Positions 29,511-38,256 of a DNA stretch of 38,907 nucleotides are shown here, in pieces. The notes beneath the pieces are model-generated. The model was not told the DNA's origin. It worked only from the letters and a program-made list of their open reading frames with translations, and did not search any database. This DNA is from Clostridia bacterium (GTDB lineage Bacteria; Bacillota; Clostridia; Christensenellales; Borkfalkiaceae): positions 1 through 38,907 of the forward strand of contig CAAGAM010000249.1 of the NCBI GenBank assembly GCA_900767815.1, read 5' to 3'. The first letter of the stretch is position 1. Each line of letters opens with the position of its first letter. The translations under genes were made by a program, and so were the position numbers.

Positions 29511-29632
29511 TTATATTACATTATTTAATTCATCGTTGAAAGCGTTGAAGATTCAGCCGCGTTCTCCGTAATGTATAAGATCTTTTATAACTTCTCCCGC
29601 AATAATCAATCCGACCGCCGAGGGAACAAAAG
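29500..29632 (+). repeat. 133-bp direct repeat, right copy (inside tcdA 3' end)
   Basis: The partner of 28498-28630. It is continuous with the intact tcdA gene, so it is the parent copy. Confidence 0.97.
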
Positions 29633-30320
29633 CATTGCTGCCGGGAACCTGTCTGCGCTGCGTGCATTTCCGCTCCGTTCCGGGAGGACAGATACAATGC
29701 GCCCTGCAACTAATCGACATGTCTTCGATGGGAGTGATAGGCGGCTCCTTAGAATAAACAACTTTTAATTTTTTAATTCCTCTGCGTTTCAGTTCATGGC
29801 GCATAACTTTTGCAAGCGGACAAATCGAGGTTTTATAAATATCCGTAACCTCAAAAGCGGTCGGATCGACCTTGTTTCCCGCACCCATAGAACTGATAAT
29901 CGGAGTACCTGCGGCTTCGGCGTTAACGACGAGAGCGATTTTCCCCGTTACGGTATCGATTGCGTCAACGATATAATCATACTTCGAAAAATCAAATTGA
30001 TCCGCCGTTTCGGGCGTATAAAATGTTTTGTAAGTGTTGACTACCGCGTCGGGATTTATCTCGTGAATTCTTTCTGCGGCAACGTCAACTTTATATTTCC
30101 CGACGGTTTTACGGGTTGCGTATATCTGACGATTTATATTCGTAAGGCAGACTTTATCGTCGTCGATTAAATCTACCGTACCCACCCCCGAGCGCACCAA
30201 CGCTTCAACGGTATAACCGCCTACGCCGCCTATGCCGAAAACGGCAACGCGGGAATCGGCTAATTTTTTCATCGCTTCGTTGCCGAACAGCAGTTCGGTT
30301 CTTGAAAATTGATTAAGCAT
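29553..30320 (-). CDS. tcdA: tRNA threonylcarbamoyladenosine dehydratase (ThiF/E1-like)
   Basis: 255 residues. It uses ATP to cyclise t6A at position 37 of ANN-decoding tRNAs. The nucleotide-binding motif is VAVFGIGGVGGYTVEALVRSGVG (25-47), followed by DDDKVCLTNINRQ. YDYIVDAIDTVTGK and SMGAGNKVDPTAFEV are further marks of the CsdL/TcdA group. The cysteines in CRAHCICPPGTERKC replace the usual catalytic region. RBS AAAGGAG lies close to ATG. Its 3' end is duplicated about 1 kb downstream. Confidence 0.93.
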   Translation of the reverse strand: MLNQFSRTELLFGNEAMKKLADSRVAVFGIGGVGGYTVEALVRSGVGTVDLIDDDKVCLTNINRQIYATRKTVGKYKVDVAAERIHEINPDAVVNTYKTFYTPETADQFDFSKYDYIVDAIDTVTGKIALVVNAEAAGTPIISSMGAGNKVDPTAFEVTDIYKTSICPLAKVMRHELKRRGIKKLKVVYSKEPPITPIEDMSISCRAHCICPPGTERKCTQRRQVPGSNAFVPSAVGLIIAGEVIKDLIHYGERG

Positions 30321-30435
30321 TTGATTGTGTTTTCTCCTTTGTCCGAATTATTCCGCCGCCGTGGAACAATCACTCCGACAATTATCCCAAGTTTAAAGCG
30401 CCTCCGCCCGACCGAACGCGACATGTCGGAACTAT

Positions 30436-30466
30436 AAAAAAACGGGTGGCTTACTGTTTCACCGTT
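30436..30466 (-). terminator. Terminator between the LysR gene and tcdA
   Basis: On the minus strand AACGGTG and CACCCGTT pair with one bulge, followed by seven T residues. It lies after the LysR gene but also after a good promoter (30487-30515), so it could be the LysR terminator or an attenuator of tcdA. Confidence 0.6.
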
Positions 30467-30486
30467 TTCGATTATTTTGCGATAGT

Positions 30487-30515
30487 ATTGTATCATAAAA
30501 GCATCGACTTTGCAA
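30487..30515 (-). promoter_or_regulatory. Candidate promoter of tcdA
   Basis: TTGCAA, a 17-base spacer and TACAAT on the minus strand, about 165 bases before the tcdA ATG. A hairpin with a T run lies just downstream. Confidence 0.55.
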
Positions 30516-30541
30516 CTTAGTTAAAGCATACTCTGCACGGT

Positions 30542-31426
30542 TTAATTTTTGTATCCCAAAATCAACTTTTCCATTTCCTTTGCCGCTATGCCGAGAGGCT
30601 GTTCGCATCGCTTCACGAGGCGTATTTCACGCTCGGGAAGAGGGTTTTCCGTTTCTATAACCGACACGCCCTCTATGCCTTCGAGAAATTCTTCGGGAAC
30701 AAAGCCTATTCCGAGGTCGGCTTTTACCATCGGTACGATCTGATCGGCGGTTGCCGCCTCCGTTTCGGGTTGATAACGCAAACCTTCGCCCGCGAAAAAT
30801 TCCGAATAAAGTTCGTAAGACTTCGTTTGCGTGCCGAGTGAAATCAAAGGATAGCTAAGCAGTTCCTCAAAACTCACCTTTCTTCCCCACAGTTCGGAAA
30901 AAGCCGGACTACACACCGCAACCTCGCGGAATTTCCGCACCGTAATTTCCTCGAGCATTGCGGACGGCAAAGTCGGAGTGGTAACTACGGCAATGTCGGC
31001 AAAACCGTTTTTTATCGCGTCGATTGCCTGCGGCGTGGAATGATTGCTGATTTTCAACCTGATCCCCGGATATAAAGACCTGTATTTTTTTAAGACGGGA
31101 AGCAAAACGCAATGAAGCGCAACCTCGCTCGCCGCAACGAAAACCGAACCTCTTTCGAGATTTCTGCTCTCGATAATCTCAGCTTCGCCCGCTTCGATAT
31201 TCTCTATCGCTATCCTTATATGCCGAAGAAGCCGCTCCCCCTCGGGCGTAAGTTTCATTCCGCGGTTGCTCCTTATAAAAAGAGGACAACCGAGTTCGCT
31301 TTCGAGCGTTTTTACGGCGCGGGTCAGATTTGGTTGATTGTTCAAAAGAACTCTCGCCGCCTGCGTGACGTTGCCATATTTCGCCACATAATAAAATATT
31401 CTGTAATAATCGTAAGCTATGTACAT
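30542..31426 (-). CDS. LysR-family transcriptional regulator
   Basis: 294 residues, normal length. The N-terminal winged helix (1-60) shows YRIFYYVAKYGNVTQAARVLLNNQPNLTRAVKTLESELGCPLFIRSNRG, the LysR pattern. The remainder is the two-lobed effector domain (GSVFVAASEVALHCVLLPVLKKY, then GIRLKISNHSTPQAIDAIKNG). It is transcribed away from a kinase-like/MATE operon, so it most likely controls that operon through the dyad in the shared promoter region. The effector is unknown. Confidence 0.92.
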   Translation of the reverse strand: MYIAYDYYRIFYYVAKYGNVTQAARVLLNNQPNLTRAVKTLESELGCPLFIRSNRGMKLTPEGERLLRHIRIAIENIEAGEAEIIESRNLERGSVFVAASEVALHCVLLPVLKKYRSLYPGIRLKISNHSTPQAIDAIKNGFADIAVVTTPTLPSAMLEEITVRKFREVAVCSPAFSELWGRKVSFEELLSYPLISLGTQTKSYELYSEFFAGEGLRYQPETEAATADQIVPMVKADLGIGFVPEEFLEGIEGVSVIETENPLPEREIRLVKRCEQPLGIAAKEMEKLILGYKN

Positions 31427-31439
31427 TTTACACGCCCCT

Positions 31440-31462
31440 TGTCATTTGATTTTGATATGACA
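31440..31462. promoter_or_regulatory. Candidate LysR operator
   Basis: TGTCAT, 11 bases, ATGACA: an inverted repeat of the T-N11-A type used by LysR proteins. It lies 14 bases upstream of the LysR start and 19 bases upstream of the divergent promoter's -35 box. Confidence 0.5.
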
Positions 31463-31480
31463 GCTATATGAAAAAAGTAT

Positions 31481-31509
31481 TTTACATATGCCGACGAAAA
31501 GATTATAAT
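31481..31509 (+). promoter_or_regulatory. Promoter of the kinase-like/MATE operon
   Basis: TTTACA, a 17-base spacer and TATAAT, about 70 bases before ATG 31578. Confidence 0.75.
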
Positions 31510-31577
31510 ATATAGGTGGAAAAAAGTCAATCGCGAAATTGTATATTTTTTCGATTTTTAAAGGCAGGTGTCGACAA

Positions 31578-32210
31578 ATGAAAAATACCGTAATATGCAT
31601 CGGCAGACAATACGGAAGCGGCGGGCGCGAAATAGGCGAAAAACTCGCAAAACGTTTGGGCTTGGTCTGCTACGACAAGCTTCTCATCTCAAAAACAGCT
31701 AAAGAAAACGGACTTTCGACGGAAATAATCGCAAACGACGAAGAAAAACCTATCGGTTTCGGCGAAATGATTTCGGGCAATACTTTTGCGGACAGCGCGC
31801 TGCTCGGCGCGGCGTTTTATTCCGAAAAAGAGAGAGTTTTCGAAGCGGAAAGCAAAACAATACTCGAAATAGCGAAAAAAGGTCCTTGCGTGATTATCGG
31901 CAGATGCGCGTCGTCCGTTCTTCGCGGCGCGGGCGTTGACGTATTGTCCGTATTCGTTTACGGCGACACGGACGATAAAGCGAAAAGAATCGCCGAAAGG
32001 AACAACGTCGGTATAAAAGAAGCAATCCGCAAAGCCGAAAAAACAGACCGGATGAGGAAAAGATATTTCGATTTCTATTCGGACACCCCGTGGGGCGAAC
32101 CCGCGAGTTACGATCTGATGATATCTTCGAGCAAATACGGAATCGACGGTACGGTTGACATTATAGCGAAAGCCGTAACCGACGAAAGCGAGGTAAAAAC
32201 CAATGAATAA
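31578..32210 (+). CDS. Cytidylate kinase-like family protein
   Basis: 210 residues from ATG 31578 (RBS AGGCAGGTG; the in-frame extension to 31539 has none). The P loop is IGRQYGSGGREIGEKLAKRLGL (8-29), the marker of the cytidylate-kinase-like family, which differs from true Cmk. KKGPCVIIGRCAS and RMRKRYFDFYSDTPWGEPASYDLMISSSK are the typical later motifs. It should phosphorylate a nucleotide or related small molecule; the substrate is not established for the family. It overlaps the MATE gene by 8 bases, and this pairing is common in Clostridia. Confidence 0.88.
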   Translation: MKNTVICIGRQYGSGGREIGEKLAKRLGLVCYDKLLISKTAKENGLSTEIIANDEEKPIGFGEMISGNTFADSALLGAAFYSEKERVFEAESKTILEIAKKGPCVIIGRCASSVLRGAGVDVLSVFVYGDTDDKAKRIAERNNVGIKEAIRKAEKTDRMRKRYFDFYSDTPWGEPASYDLMISSSKYGIDGTVDIIAKAVTDESEVKTNE

Positions 32211-33567
32211 AGATCTCACGGTGGGAAAACCGGAAAGCGTTCTGTGCAAGTTCTGCCTTCCCCTTTTCGGAAGTATTATCTTCCAACAGCTTTACAACAT
32301 AGCCGACAGCTTCGTCGCGGGCAAATTTATCGGCGATAACGCTTTGGCGGCTGTAGGCAACAGCTATGAAATAACCCTTATCTTCATCGCGTTTGCGTTC
32401 GGGTGCAATATCGGCTGTTCGGTGCTTGCGGCGCAGCTTTTCGGCGCAAAACGCTATAACGATATGAAAACCTCCGTTTACACGTCGCTTATAACGGGCG
32501 CGGCTATTTGTATCGTTCTGATGATAGCGGGCATAGTTTTCTGCGACGGGCTTTTAAGGCTTATCAAAACGCCCGAAGAAGTTTTTGCCGACTCAAAGCT
32601 ATATCTCGACATCTATATTTACGGTTTGCCGTTTGTATTTTTATACAACGTGGCGACGGGAATTTTCTCCGCCCTCGGCGATTCGAAAACTCCGTTTGTC
32701 TTCCTCGCATGCTCGTCGCTTTCCAACATCGGCGTGGACATTCTTTTCGTAACGGCGTTTAAAATGGGCGTTGCGGGCGTTGCCTGGGCGACTTTCCTCT
32801 GCCAGGGAATAAGCTGTGTTCTCGCGCTCGCCGTGGTGTTTTTAAGATTCCGCACCATAAAAACCGAAGGCAAAATCAAACCTTTTTCGTGGAGGCTTTT
32901 AAAAGACTTCTCGATAATCGCCGTCCCCAGCATTTTGCAACAGAGCTTCATTTCCGTGGGCAACATAATAATTCAGAGCGTTATCAACGGATTCGGAACA
33001 GCCGTAATGGCGGGATACTCCGCTTCCGTCAAGCTCAACAACATGGTAATCACTTCTCTTACGACGCTCGGAAACGGAATTTCCAACTTCACCGCCCAGA
33101 ACCTCGGCGCGGCGAAATTCGACCGTATCAAAGCAGGCTTCCGCGCGGGGCTGAAGCTCGTGTGGGCATTGTGTATTCCCATCGTTCTTGTCTATGAATT
33201 TGCGGGAAGCAAGCTCGTTTACATCTTTCTCGACAACCCGACGGGCGCGGCAATGGATACGGGCGTACTCTTTTTAAGAATAGTTTCGCCCTTCTATTTC
33301 GTAGTTGCGGCAAAGCTCGTTTCGGACGGAATTCTCCGCGGCGCGGGACTGATGAAAAAATTCATGATCGCCACCTTTACCGACCTTATCCTTCGTGTAG
33401 CCCTCGCCGAAGTTCTTTCGCGCACGGCACTCGGCGCAACGGGAATATGGCTTTCCTGGCCGATCGGCTGGACGATTGCGACAGTTCTTTCGATAGTGTT
33501 CTACGCCACAATAAAATGGCAGCAAAAAGAACAACCGACGGAAAACGCAACGCTTGCAAAAGAGTAA
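32203..33567 (+). CDS. MATE-family efflux transporter
   Basis: 454 residues with 12 predicted helices in two halves. It exports organic cations or drugs using a Na+ or H+ gradient. The start LCKFCLPLFGSIIFQQLYNIADSFVAGKFIGDNALAAVGNSY and the second-half repeat PSILQQSFISVGNIIIQSVINGFGTAVMAGYSASVKLNNM are classic for the DinF/NorM-like branch. GAGGT precedes ATG. It is co-transcribed with the kinase-like gene, probably under the divergent LysR regulator. The substrate is unknown. Confidence 0.94.
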   Translation: MNKDLTVGKPESVLCKFCLPLFGSIIFQQLYNIADSFVAGKFIGDNALAAVGNSYEITLIFIAFAFGCNIGCSVLAAQLFGAKRYNDMKTSVYTSLITGAAICIVLMIAGIVFCDGLLRLIKTPEEVFADSKLYLDIYIYGLPFVFLYNVATGIFSALGDSKTPFVFLACSSLSNIGVDILFVTAFKMGVAGVAWATFLCQGISCVLALAVVFLRFRTIKTEGKIKPFSWRLLKDFSIIAVPSILQQSFISVGNIIIQSVINGFGTAVMAGYSASVKLNNMVITSLTTLGNGISNFTAQNLGAAKFDRIKAGFRAGLKLVWALCIPIVLVYEFAGSKLVYIFLDNPTGAAMDTGVLFLRIVSPFYFVVAAKLVSDGILRGAGLMKKFMIATFTDLILRVALAEVLSRTALGATGIWLSWPIGWTIATVLSIVFYATIKWQQKEQPTENATLAKE

Positions 33568-33620
33568 AGACGTAAAGCCCGTATCGGATAAAATATAACA
33601 ATCCACACTTTTTCACTTAA

Positions 33621-33658
33621 AACCCGCCCGCGGAATCGTCGGATTCCGCGGGCGGGTT
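33621..33658. terminator. Terminator between MATE and surface-protein genes
   Basis: A 17-bp GC-rich perfect stem (AACCCGCCCGCGGAATC with its complement) encloses a 4-base loop between convergent genes. The T run is stronger on the minus strand. Confidence 0.8.
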
Positions 33659-33680
33659 GTATTCTACTGTCTGAAAAAAT

Positions 33681-36308
33681 TTAATCTTCCTTTTTCTTCG
33701 CGATTACCGCTATTGCCGCTGCCGCAACAATTCCGAGAGCCGCAAATCCGCCGCCTACGCCGGCGCCGCAACCGTTACCCGTCTGCGATTGCGGATTGGA
33801 TTCGGTGTTGCCCAAGTTATCCGAACCGCCCATCGAGCTTTCGGAGCCTTTATCCGAACCGTCGGAGGGTTTGCCGTAATCGGGGTCTTTCGCTCCGCAT
33901 TCCGTACAAACGCCGTTTTTATATGTATGCTCGCCCGTTGCGGGGATAATCGCCTGTCCGCTTGTCGCACCGCAGAATTTGCAGACGTTCTGTTTCATTC
34001 CGTTCTTCGTGCATGTCGGGGCTTTTAAAATAACTTCTTCAAACCGATGAAGCTCGGGGTCTCCGAGAATAACTTTAACGTTAAATTCCCCCTTACAACG
34101 TTTGCAGACGTCTTTATCCACACCGTTAACGCACGTCGCGTCGACGTGAACGTGTTCGAAATCATGCTCGAGTTTGCCCGTCTTTTCAAGGTAAACAGTC
34201 TTTCCGCAGTCCGCGCAGACGTAAGTTTTGCCGCCGTCAGTCGTGCAAGTCGCTTCCACCTCCGTAATATCTTCCGCGGCGGGCGTTGCGTGCGTGTGAG
34301 AAAGAAGACTTATCTTTTTGAACGCGACGTACTTTTCGGACGAGAATTTAAGTTTTACCGAAGAAACGCCTTCGGGCAGCTCGATAAATCCGTTTTCGTC
34401 CGCAAAAATTTCCTCTTCGCCCGCAATTGCGGAAATCTTTATATCTTTAATATCGCCGTTATAACATGTGAGAGCCACGGCGAGCGTTCTCTTCCCTACC
34501 GCTATTTCTTTGCTTGTCGCAAAAGCGGGATTTTCCTTCGTTCCGTCAAGGCAAATCTTCCAGTCCGGCTTAGTGTCGCCCGCGACGTCCGCCTCGTATC
34601 TCGTATCGAAAACAAGCCCGTAAATGCCCGCGTTGCCTTTAAACGTCCAGTCGTCGGAATTATAGCCGATATCGCCTTCGAACGTTCCGTTTTCAAGAAT
34701 ATTTTCGCCCATAACCTCCTCGGGAAGGGTGAGGTTTACGTTCTTATTGTATTGTTTATTTTCCGCGTCGGTTACTTTAACGTTTCTGTAATAGGTCGCC
34801 CAGAAATAATATGAAGGTCCGTAGAAAAAGAATTCGTCGTTACCGGTAGCGGTGAATTCGTAAGCCGCGTTGCTCCACCCGTCGGGAACTTCTTCGTTTA
34901 TTATGTTCTTTATTTCCTTTGCGCCGTGAAAGACGAGAACGCTGTTAACCCAAGCCGCACCCGCAAAACGGTAATCGTAGCTAAGCGTGTATTTCTGCCC
35001 CGCGGTAAGACCTTCGGGAACGTATCTGACAAAGCCTCTGTATCCGAACGTATCGTCGTAAACGCCGTTAGCGGCGACAAAAACGCTCGTTCCGTCGGGC
35101 TGCACCGCAACGTTTGCGTTCTGCCCGAGTTCGTAACCCGATGTATACGCGCCCGAGAACGAACCGTTCGCGACGTACTGCATCGGATCGCCGTCGTCAA
35201 GGCAAACAATCGACAACTCGTCGATAAGATAACGCGCATTCGCCGTTATGGCAACGCCCTTCGTGTTGTAGGCTTCGGTACCTTTAATGTCGACGCTGCA
35301 AGTGAGCCACTCCGTAGCGGAACCGTTGATAACGTCTATATAGTACTTTTTTTCGCCTGCCGTCGTATAGTAATCGAGACGTATGCTTAAAGTGTTTTTA
35401 CTGCCTACTTTAAGGTGTTTATACTTAAATGAAAATCTGTAAGTTTTGTCGGGCGACAAAGAGGCAAAATTCGTTTTGAAAACCTCGCCGTCGTTTATAA
35501 GAAGCGAAGCGCCGTCTCCGTCGGAAGAATCGGACGAGATATTTGCGGCGGTTAAGGTATGCATGCCTTTGGTTGCCGTTTTGTTCGGTTCGTCGTTATT
35601 CGACAATTCGTCGTTCGCGCCGTCCGCAATCTTGCCGATTGCATGCATTCTGTAAGAAACGGTATTTGAAGAAACGGTCGTCGTCATTATCGACATATCG
35701 TCGAGATAAAAATCGCCCTTTCCTTTAAATTCTATTTTAGGCACGATTTTCGAGCCGCTTAAAGACGTTTTGAAGATAAATTCAACCATTCTCCAGCCCG
35801 AAGTCGCGCCGGTAACCGTCGATAAAACGGCGAATTCGTCGGTTGCCGTCTTCGCGCCGTTTTCGTCGAGTTCTTTAATCATAAACGAAACCGAATTTTC
35901 GTCGCTCTCATCGCAAACGCTCTTCACGTATGCCGTTATTTTATAATTTTGATCGGGCGTAACGTCGACGGCGTAAGGATAAGCGGTGAGCGAACCTTCC
36001 TCCGTTTTTTTGTCTACCCACATCGCGTTGCCCGTTCTGCCGTTTTCGGTTGCGCGGAAATGAACGTTTTTATCTTCGTAAACGGCTTCGCCGCGAAGGG
36101 TTCCGTCCTCGCCCGTCGTTCCGTAAATGAAATACTGCCAGCGGTTGAGCGCTTCGTTGGTTGCCGAAACGTCGATCGCGACCGAATCGCCGAAGCCCGC
36201 GGGGACGGCTGTCGCAGTGTTTGCCGCAAAAGCGCCGATCGCCGAACAAACCGACGCCGCCATAACGACGCTTGCGGCTAAAATGCCTAATCTGAATGAT
36301 TTTCTCAT
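33681..36308 (-). CDS. Large secreted, membrane-anchored surface protein with CBM-like and CxxC modules
   Basis: 875 residues. A signal peptide (1-28, ending AFA) is followed by several jelly-roll regions that look like CBM4/9 carbohydrate-binding modules (for example GWRMVEFIFKTSLSG, then KIEFKGKGDFYLDDMSIM, repeated with variation up to about 560). Residues about 670-810 hold four short units with HTH or CxxC pairs (ATCTTDGGKTYVCADCGK, DVCKRCKG, QNVCKFCGA and CTECGA), a repeat type common on gut Clostridia surface proteins. A Ser/Gly linker, NGCGAGVGGG, a membrane helix and KKKED end the protein. No catalytic domain is recognised. A glycan-binding or adhesion role is inferred. Confidence 0.8.
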   Translation of the reverse strand: MRKSFRLGILAASVVMAASVCSAIGAFAANTATAVPAGFGDSVAIDVSATNEALNRWQYFIYGTTGEDGTLRGEAVYEDKNVHFRATENGRTGNAMWVDKKTEEGSLTAYPYAVDVTPDQNYKITAYVKSVCDESDENSVSFMIKELDENGAKTATDEFAVLSTVTGATSGWRMVEFIFKTSLSGSKIVPKIEFKGKGDFYLDDMSIMTTTVSSNTVSYRMHAIGKIADGANDELSNNDEPNKTATKGMHTLTAANISSDSSDGDGASLLINDGEVFKTNFASLSPDKTYRFSFKYKHLKVGSKNTLSIRLDYYTTAGEKKYYIDVINGSATEWLTCSVDIKGTEAYNTKGVAITANARYLIDELSIVCLDDGDPMQYVANGSFSGAYTSGYELGQNANVAVQPDGTSVFVAANGVYDDTFGYRGFVRYVPEGLTAGQKYTLSYDYRFAGAAWVNSVLVFHGAKEIKNIINEEVPDGWSNAAYEFTATGNDEFFFYGPSYYFWATYYRNVKVTDAENKQYNKNVNLTLPEEVMGENILENGTFEGDIGYNSDDWTFKGNAGIYGLVFDTRYEADVAGDTKPDWKICLDGTKENPAFATSKEIAVGKRTLAVALTCYNGDIKDIKISAIAGEEEIFADENGFIELPEGVSSVKLKFSSEKYVAFKKISLLSHTHATPAAEDITEVEATCTTDGGKTYVCADCGKTVYLEKTGKLEHDFEHVHVDATCVNGVDKDVCKRCKGEFNVKVILGDPELHRFEEVILKAPTCTKNGMKQNVCKFCGATSGQAIIPATGEHTYKNGVCTECGAKDPDYGKPSDGSDKGSESSMGGSDNLGNTESNPQSQTGNGCGAGVGGGFAALGIVAAAAIAVIAKKKED

Positions 36309-36322
36309 CTTTTCTCCTTCGA

Positions 36323-36346
36323 CGGGGATAATTCCTTTTATCCCCG
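36323..36346 (-). promoter_or_regulatory. Leader hairpin of the surface-protein gene
   Basis: CGGGGATAA and TTATCCCCG form a 9-bp stem with a 6-base loop immediately before the AGGAG site. It may protect the mRNA or tune translation. A TATAAT lies further upstream with only a weak -35. Confidence 0.5.
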
Positions 36347-36500
36347 ATTTAATTTAAGACACTTTTATTATACATCCCTATAAAACCGTTGTCTTGTCTT
36401 TTTATAAATAAAATGTGCTGTTTTTCGTAATTTTTTATTTTTTCGCTATATCCTCGAAAAATAAATTTTATAAAAAAGCACTTTTTTTACGAAATAAGGC

Positions 36501-36571
36501 AAGACTGCATATTTTTTTTGTTATATAATATTCGTATCGAAACTTTGAAATAAAATCGGGCTTCTGCCCGA
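36501..36571 (+). promoter_or_regulatory. Possible promoter and leader hairpin of the esterase gene
   Basis: TATAAT at 36524-36529 has a poor -35 (AAGACT) at 17 bases. A 6-bp hairpin TCGGGC/GCCCGA (36556-36571) stands just before AAAGGAG. The layout mirrors that of the neighbouring surface-protein gene. Confidence 0.4.
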
Positions 36572-36588
36572 CAAAAAAGGAGAAAAAG

Positions 36589-38238
36589 ATGAAAAAAACA
36601 ACGGTCATAACAGCGTTTCTGCTCTCTTTGTTGCTGCTTTTCGCCGCTTGTTCGGAAAGTGCGGGCAATTCGGCGGGCAATTCGGAAACAGGCGGCACGG
36701 CATCCGAAAGCGTTTTCTCGTCCGAAAAAGACGAAAGCAGCGATAGCCCCGACGAGTCGGACTCTCTTCCCGACGTTCTGGACGGATACGAAAAATCATG
36801 CGCGGTTACGAAATTTCCGTCCGACGATTTATCGAAGGTCAGCCTCAAACCCACGTTCGATATTTCCGACAGCGTTTATGACGCGGAAAACATAATCGTT
36901 CCGTATCAGCTTTTCGGCGACGGCATGTGTCTGCAAAGAGACGCCGTAAACAAAATATGGGGTACGATAGAAAATCTCGAAGGAAACGAACACATAGCGG
37001 CAACTTTCCGCGGCAGAACTTATTACGGAACGGTTAAAAACAACAACTGGGAAATTTATCTTCCGAACATGACCGCGGGCGGCCCGTTTGAACTGACTCT
37101 TATCTGCGACTGGGGTACGAAGACAATAAAAGACGTTTACGTCGGCGAGGTTTATCTTCTGAGCGGGCAAAGTAATATGGAGTGGAAAGTCGGTTGGAGC
37201 GAGGGAGTTCTTGCCGATTTATATTCGGACGAAAACGCATGCCGCAACGACAATATAAGGCTTTTATCTCTCGCGACCAAATTCCACGACGAACCGACGA
37301 AAAATCTCGAAGCTCAGCCCGTATGGAACGGCGCGAACGTCTCGTCGATAAAGGAATTCTCCGCCGTCGGATATATTTTCGGCAAAAGACTGCAAAATTC
37401 GCTCGGCTGCCCCGTAGGGCTTGTCTGCAACGCAATCGGCGGCACGATTGTTGAATCATGGATGGACGAAGAAGCTTTTTCGGAATACGAAAGAAATTAC
37501 GAAACCGCTCGCGACGATTCTTTGATGTGGAAAAAACCGAGCGGAAGCTTTAACGGAGTAATTTACCCGCTCGAAGGCTTCAATTTCAGAGGCGTATGCT
37601 GGTATCAGGGCTGCTCCAATATTTACGGCGCGGAAAAAAATCACGACAAAGCGTTGAACGCTCTTATCTCCTGCTGGAGAAGATTTTTCAATAATCCCGA
37701 GCTTACGTTCAGCATTGCCGAGCTTGCAAGATTTGTTGAAGACCCCGACGCATACAGTGTAATCAACGAAAAAATAGGAATTGTCGCAAGGGGCGACAAA
37801 CTTGTCTGCAACGCGATCAACCTCGACCAGGGCGACTGGGCGGACATTCACCCGAGAGACAAGCGCGTTATAGGCACACGCCTTGCAAACGAAACTTTGA
37901 GGTGTTTCTTCGGCAAAGACGAAAACGCCGCGCCCAAAGTCGTATCCTGCGAAATTGTTTCAGACAAGGAAGTTCGCCTTTTCATGAACGAAAACGTAGT
38001 TTTGAAAAACGGCGCAAACGGTTTCGAGGTGTTGACCGAATCGGGCTATTCTCTTAACTGCGAAGCAACCATTGAAAACAACGTTATAACGCTCACTTCG
38101 CCCGTTCCGTTCACGGCGATAAGATACGGCTACACTTTCCAAAAGACAGCCGAAATAGTTGAAGACCTTACGAAAACCATAACGATTTACGACGAAGAGG
38201 GGCTTCCCTGCGACATGTTCTCGATAAAACTCAGATAA
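36589..38238 (+). CDS. SGNH-fold sialate O-acetylesterase-like lipoprotein
   Basis: 549 residues. An N-terminal lipoprotein-type signal (LLLLFAAC) leads into a Ser/Glu/Asp-rich linker (about 22-65). The esterase domain shows EVYLLSGQSNMEW (block I with the catalytic Ser), GVCWYQGCSN (usually WYQGESN; here Glu is replaced by Cys) and GDWADIHPRDK with the catalytic Asp/His. This family removes O-acetyl groups from sialic acid or plant and host glycans at the cell surface. It diverges from the surface-protein gene. RBS AAAGGAG precedes ATG. Confidence 0.87.
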   Translation: MKKTTVITAFLLSLLLLFAACSESAGNSAGNSETGGTASESVFSSEKDESSDSPDESDSLPDVLDGYEKSCAVTKFPSDDLSKVSLKPTFDISDSVYDAENIIVPYQLFGDGMCLQRDAVNKIWGTIENLEGNEHIAATFRGRTYYGTVKNNNWEIYLPNMTAGGPFELTLICDWGTKTIKDVYVGEVYLLSGQSNMEWKVGWSEGVLADLYSDENACRNDNIRLLSLATKFHDEPTKNLEAQPVWNGANVSSIKEFSAVGYIFGKRLQNSLGCPVGLVCNAIGGTIVESWMDEEAFSEYERNYETARDDSLMWKKPSGSFNGVIYPLEGFNFRGVCWYQGCSNIYGAEKNHDKALNALISCWRRFFNNPELTFSIAELARFVEDPDAYSVINEKIGIVARGDKLVCNAINLDQGDWADIHPRDKRVIGTRLANETLRCFFGKDENAAPKVVSCEIVSDKEVRLFMNENVVLKNGANGFEVLTESGYSLNCEATIENNVITLTSPVPFTAIRYGYTFQKTAEIVEDLTKTITIYDEEGLPCDMFSIKLR

Positions 38239-38256
38239 ATATTATATTTACACTAA

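Noticed and set aside
30269..30496. 75-residue minus-strand open frame overlapping the start of tcdA
   Set aside because: It begins inside the -10 box of the tcdA promoter candidate, crosses the terminator hairpin and overlaps tcdA out of frame.
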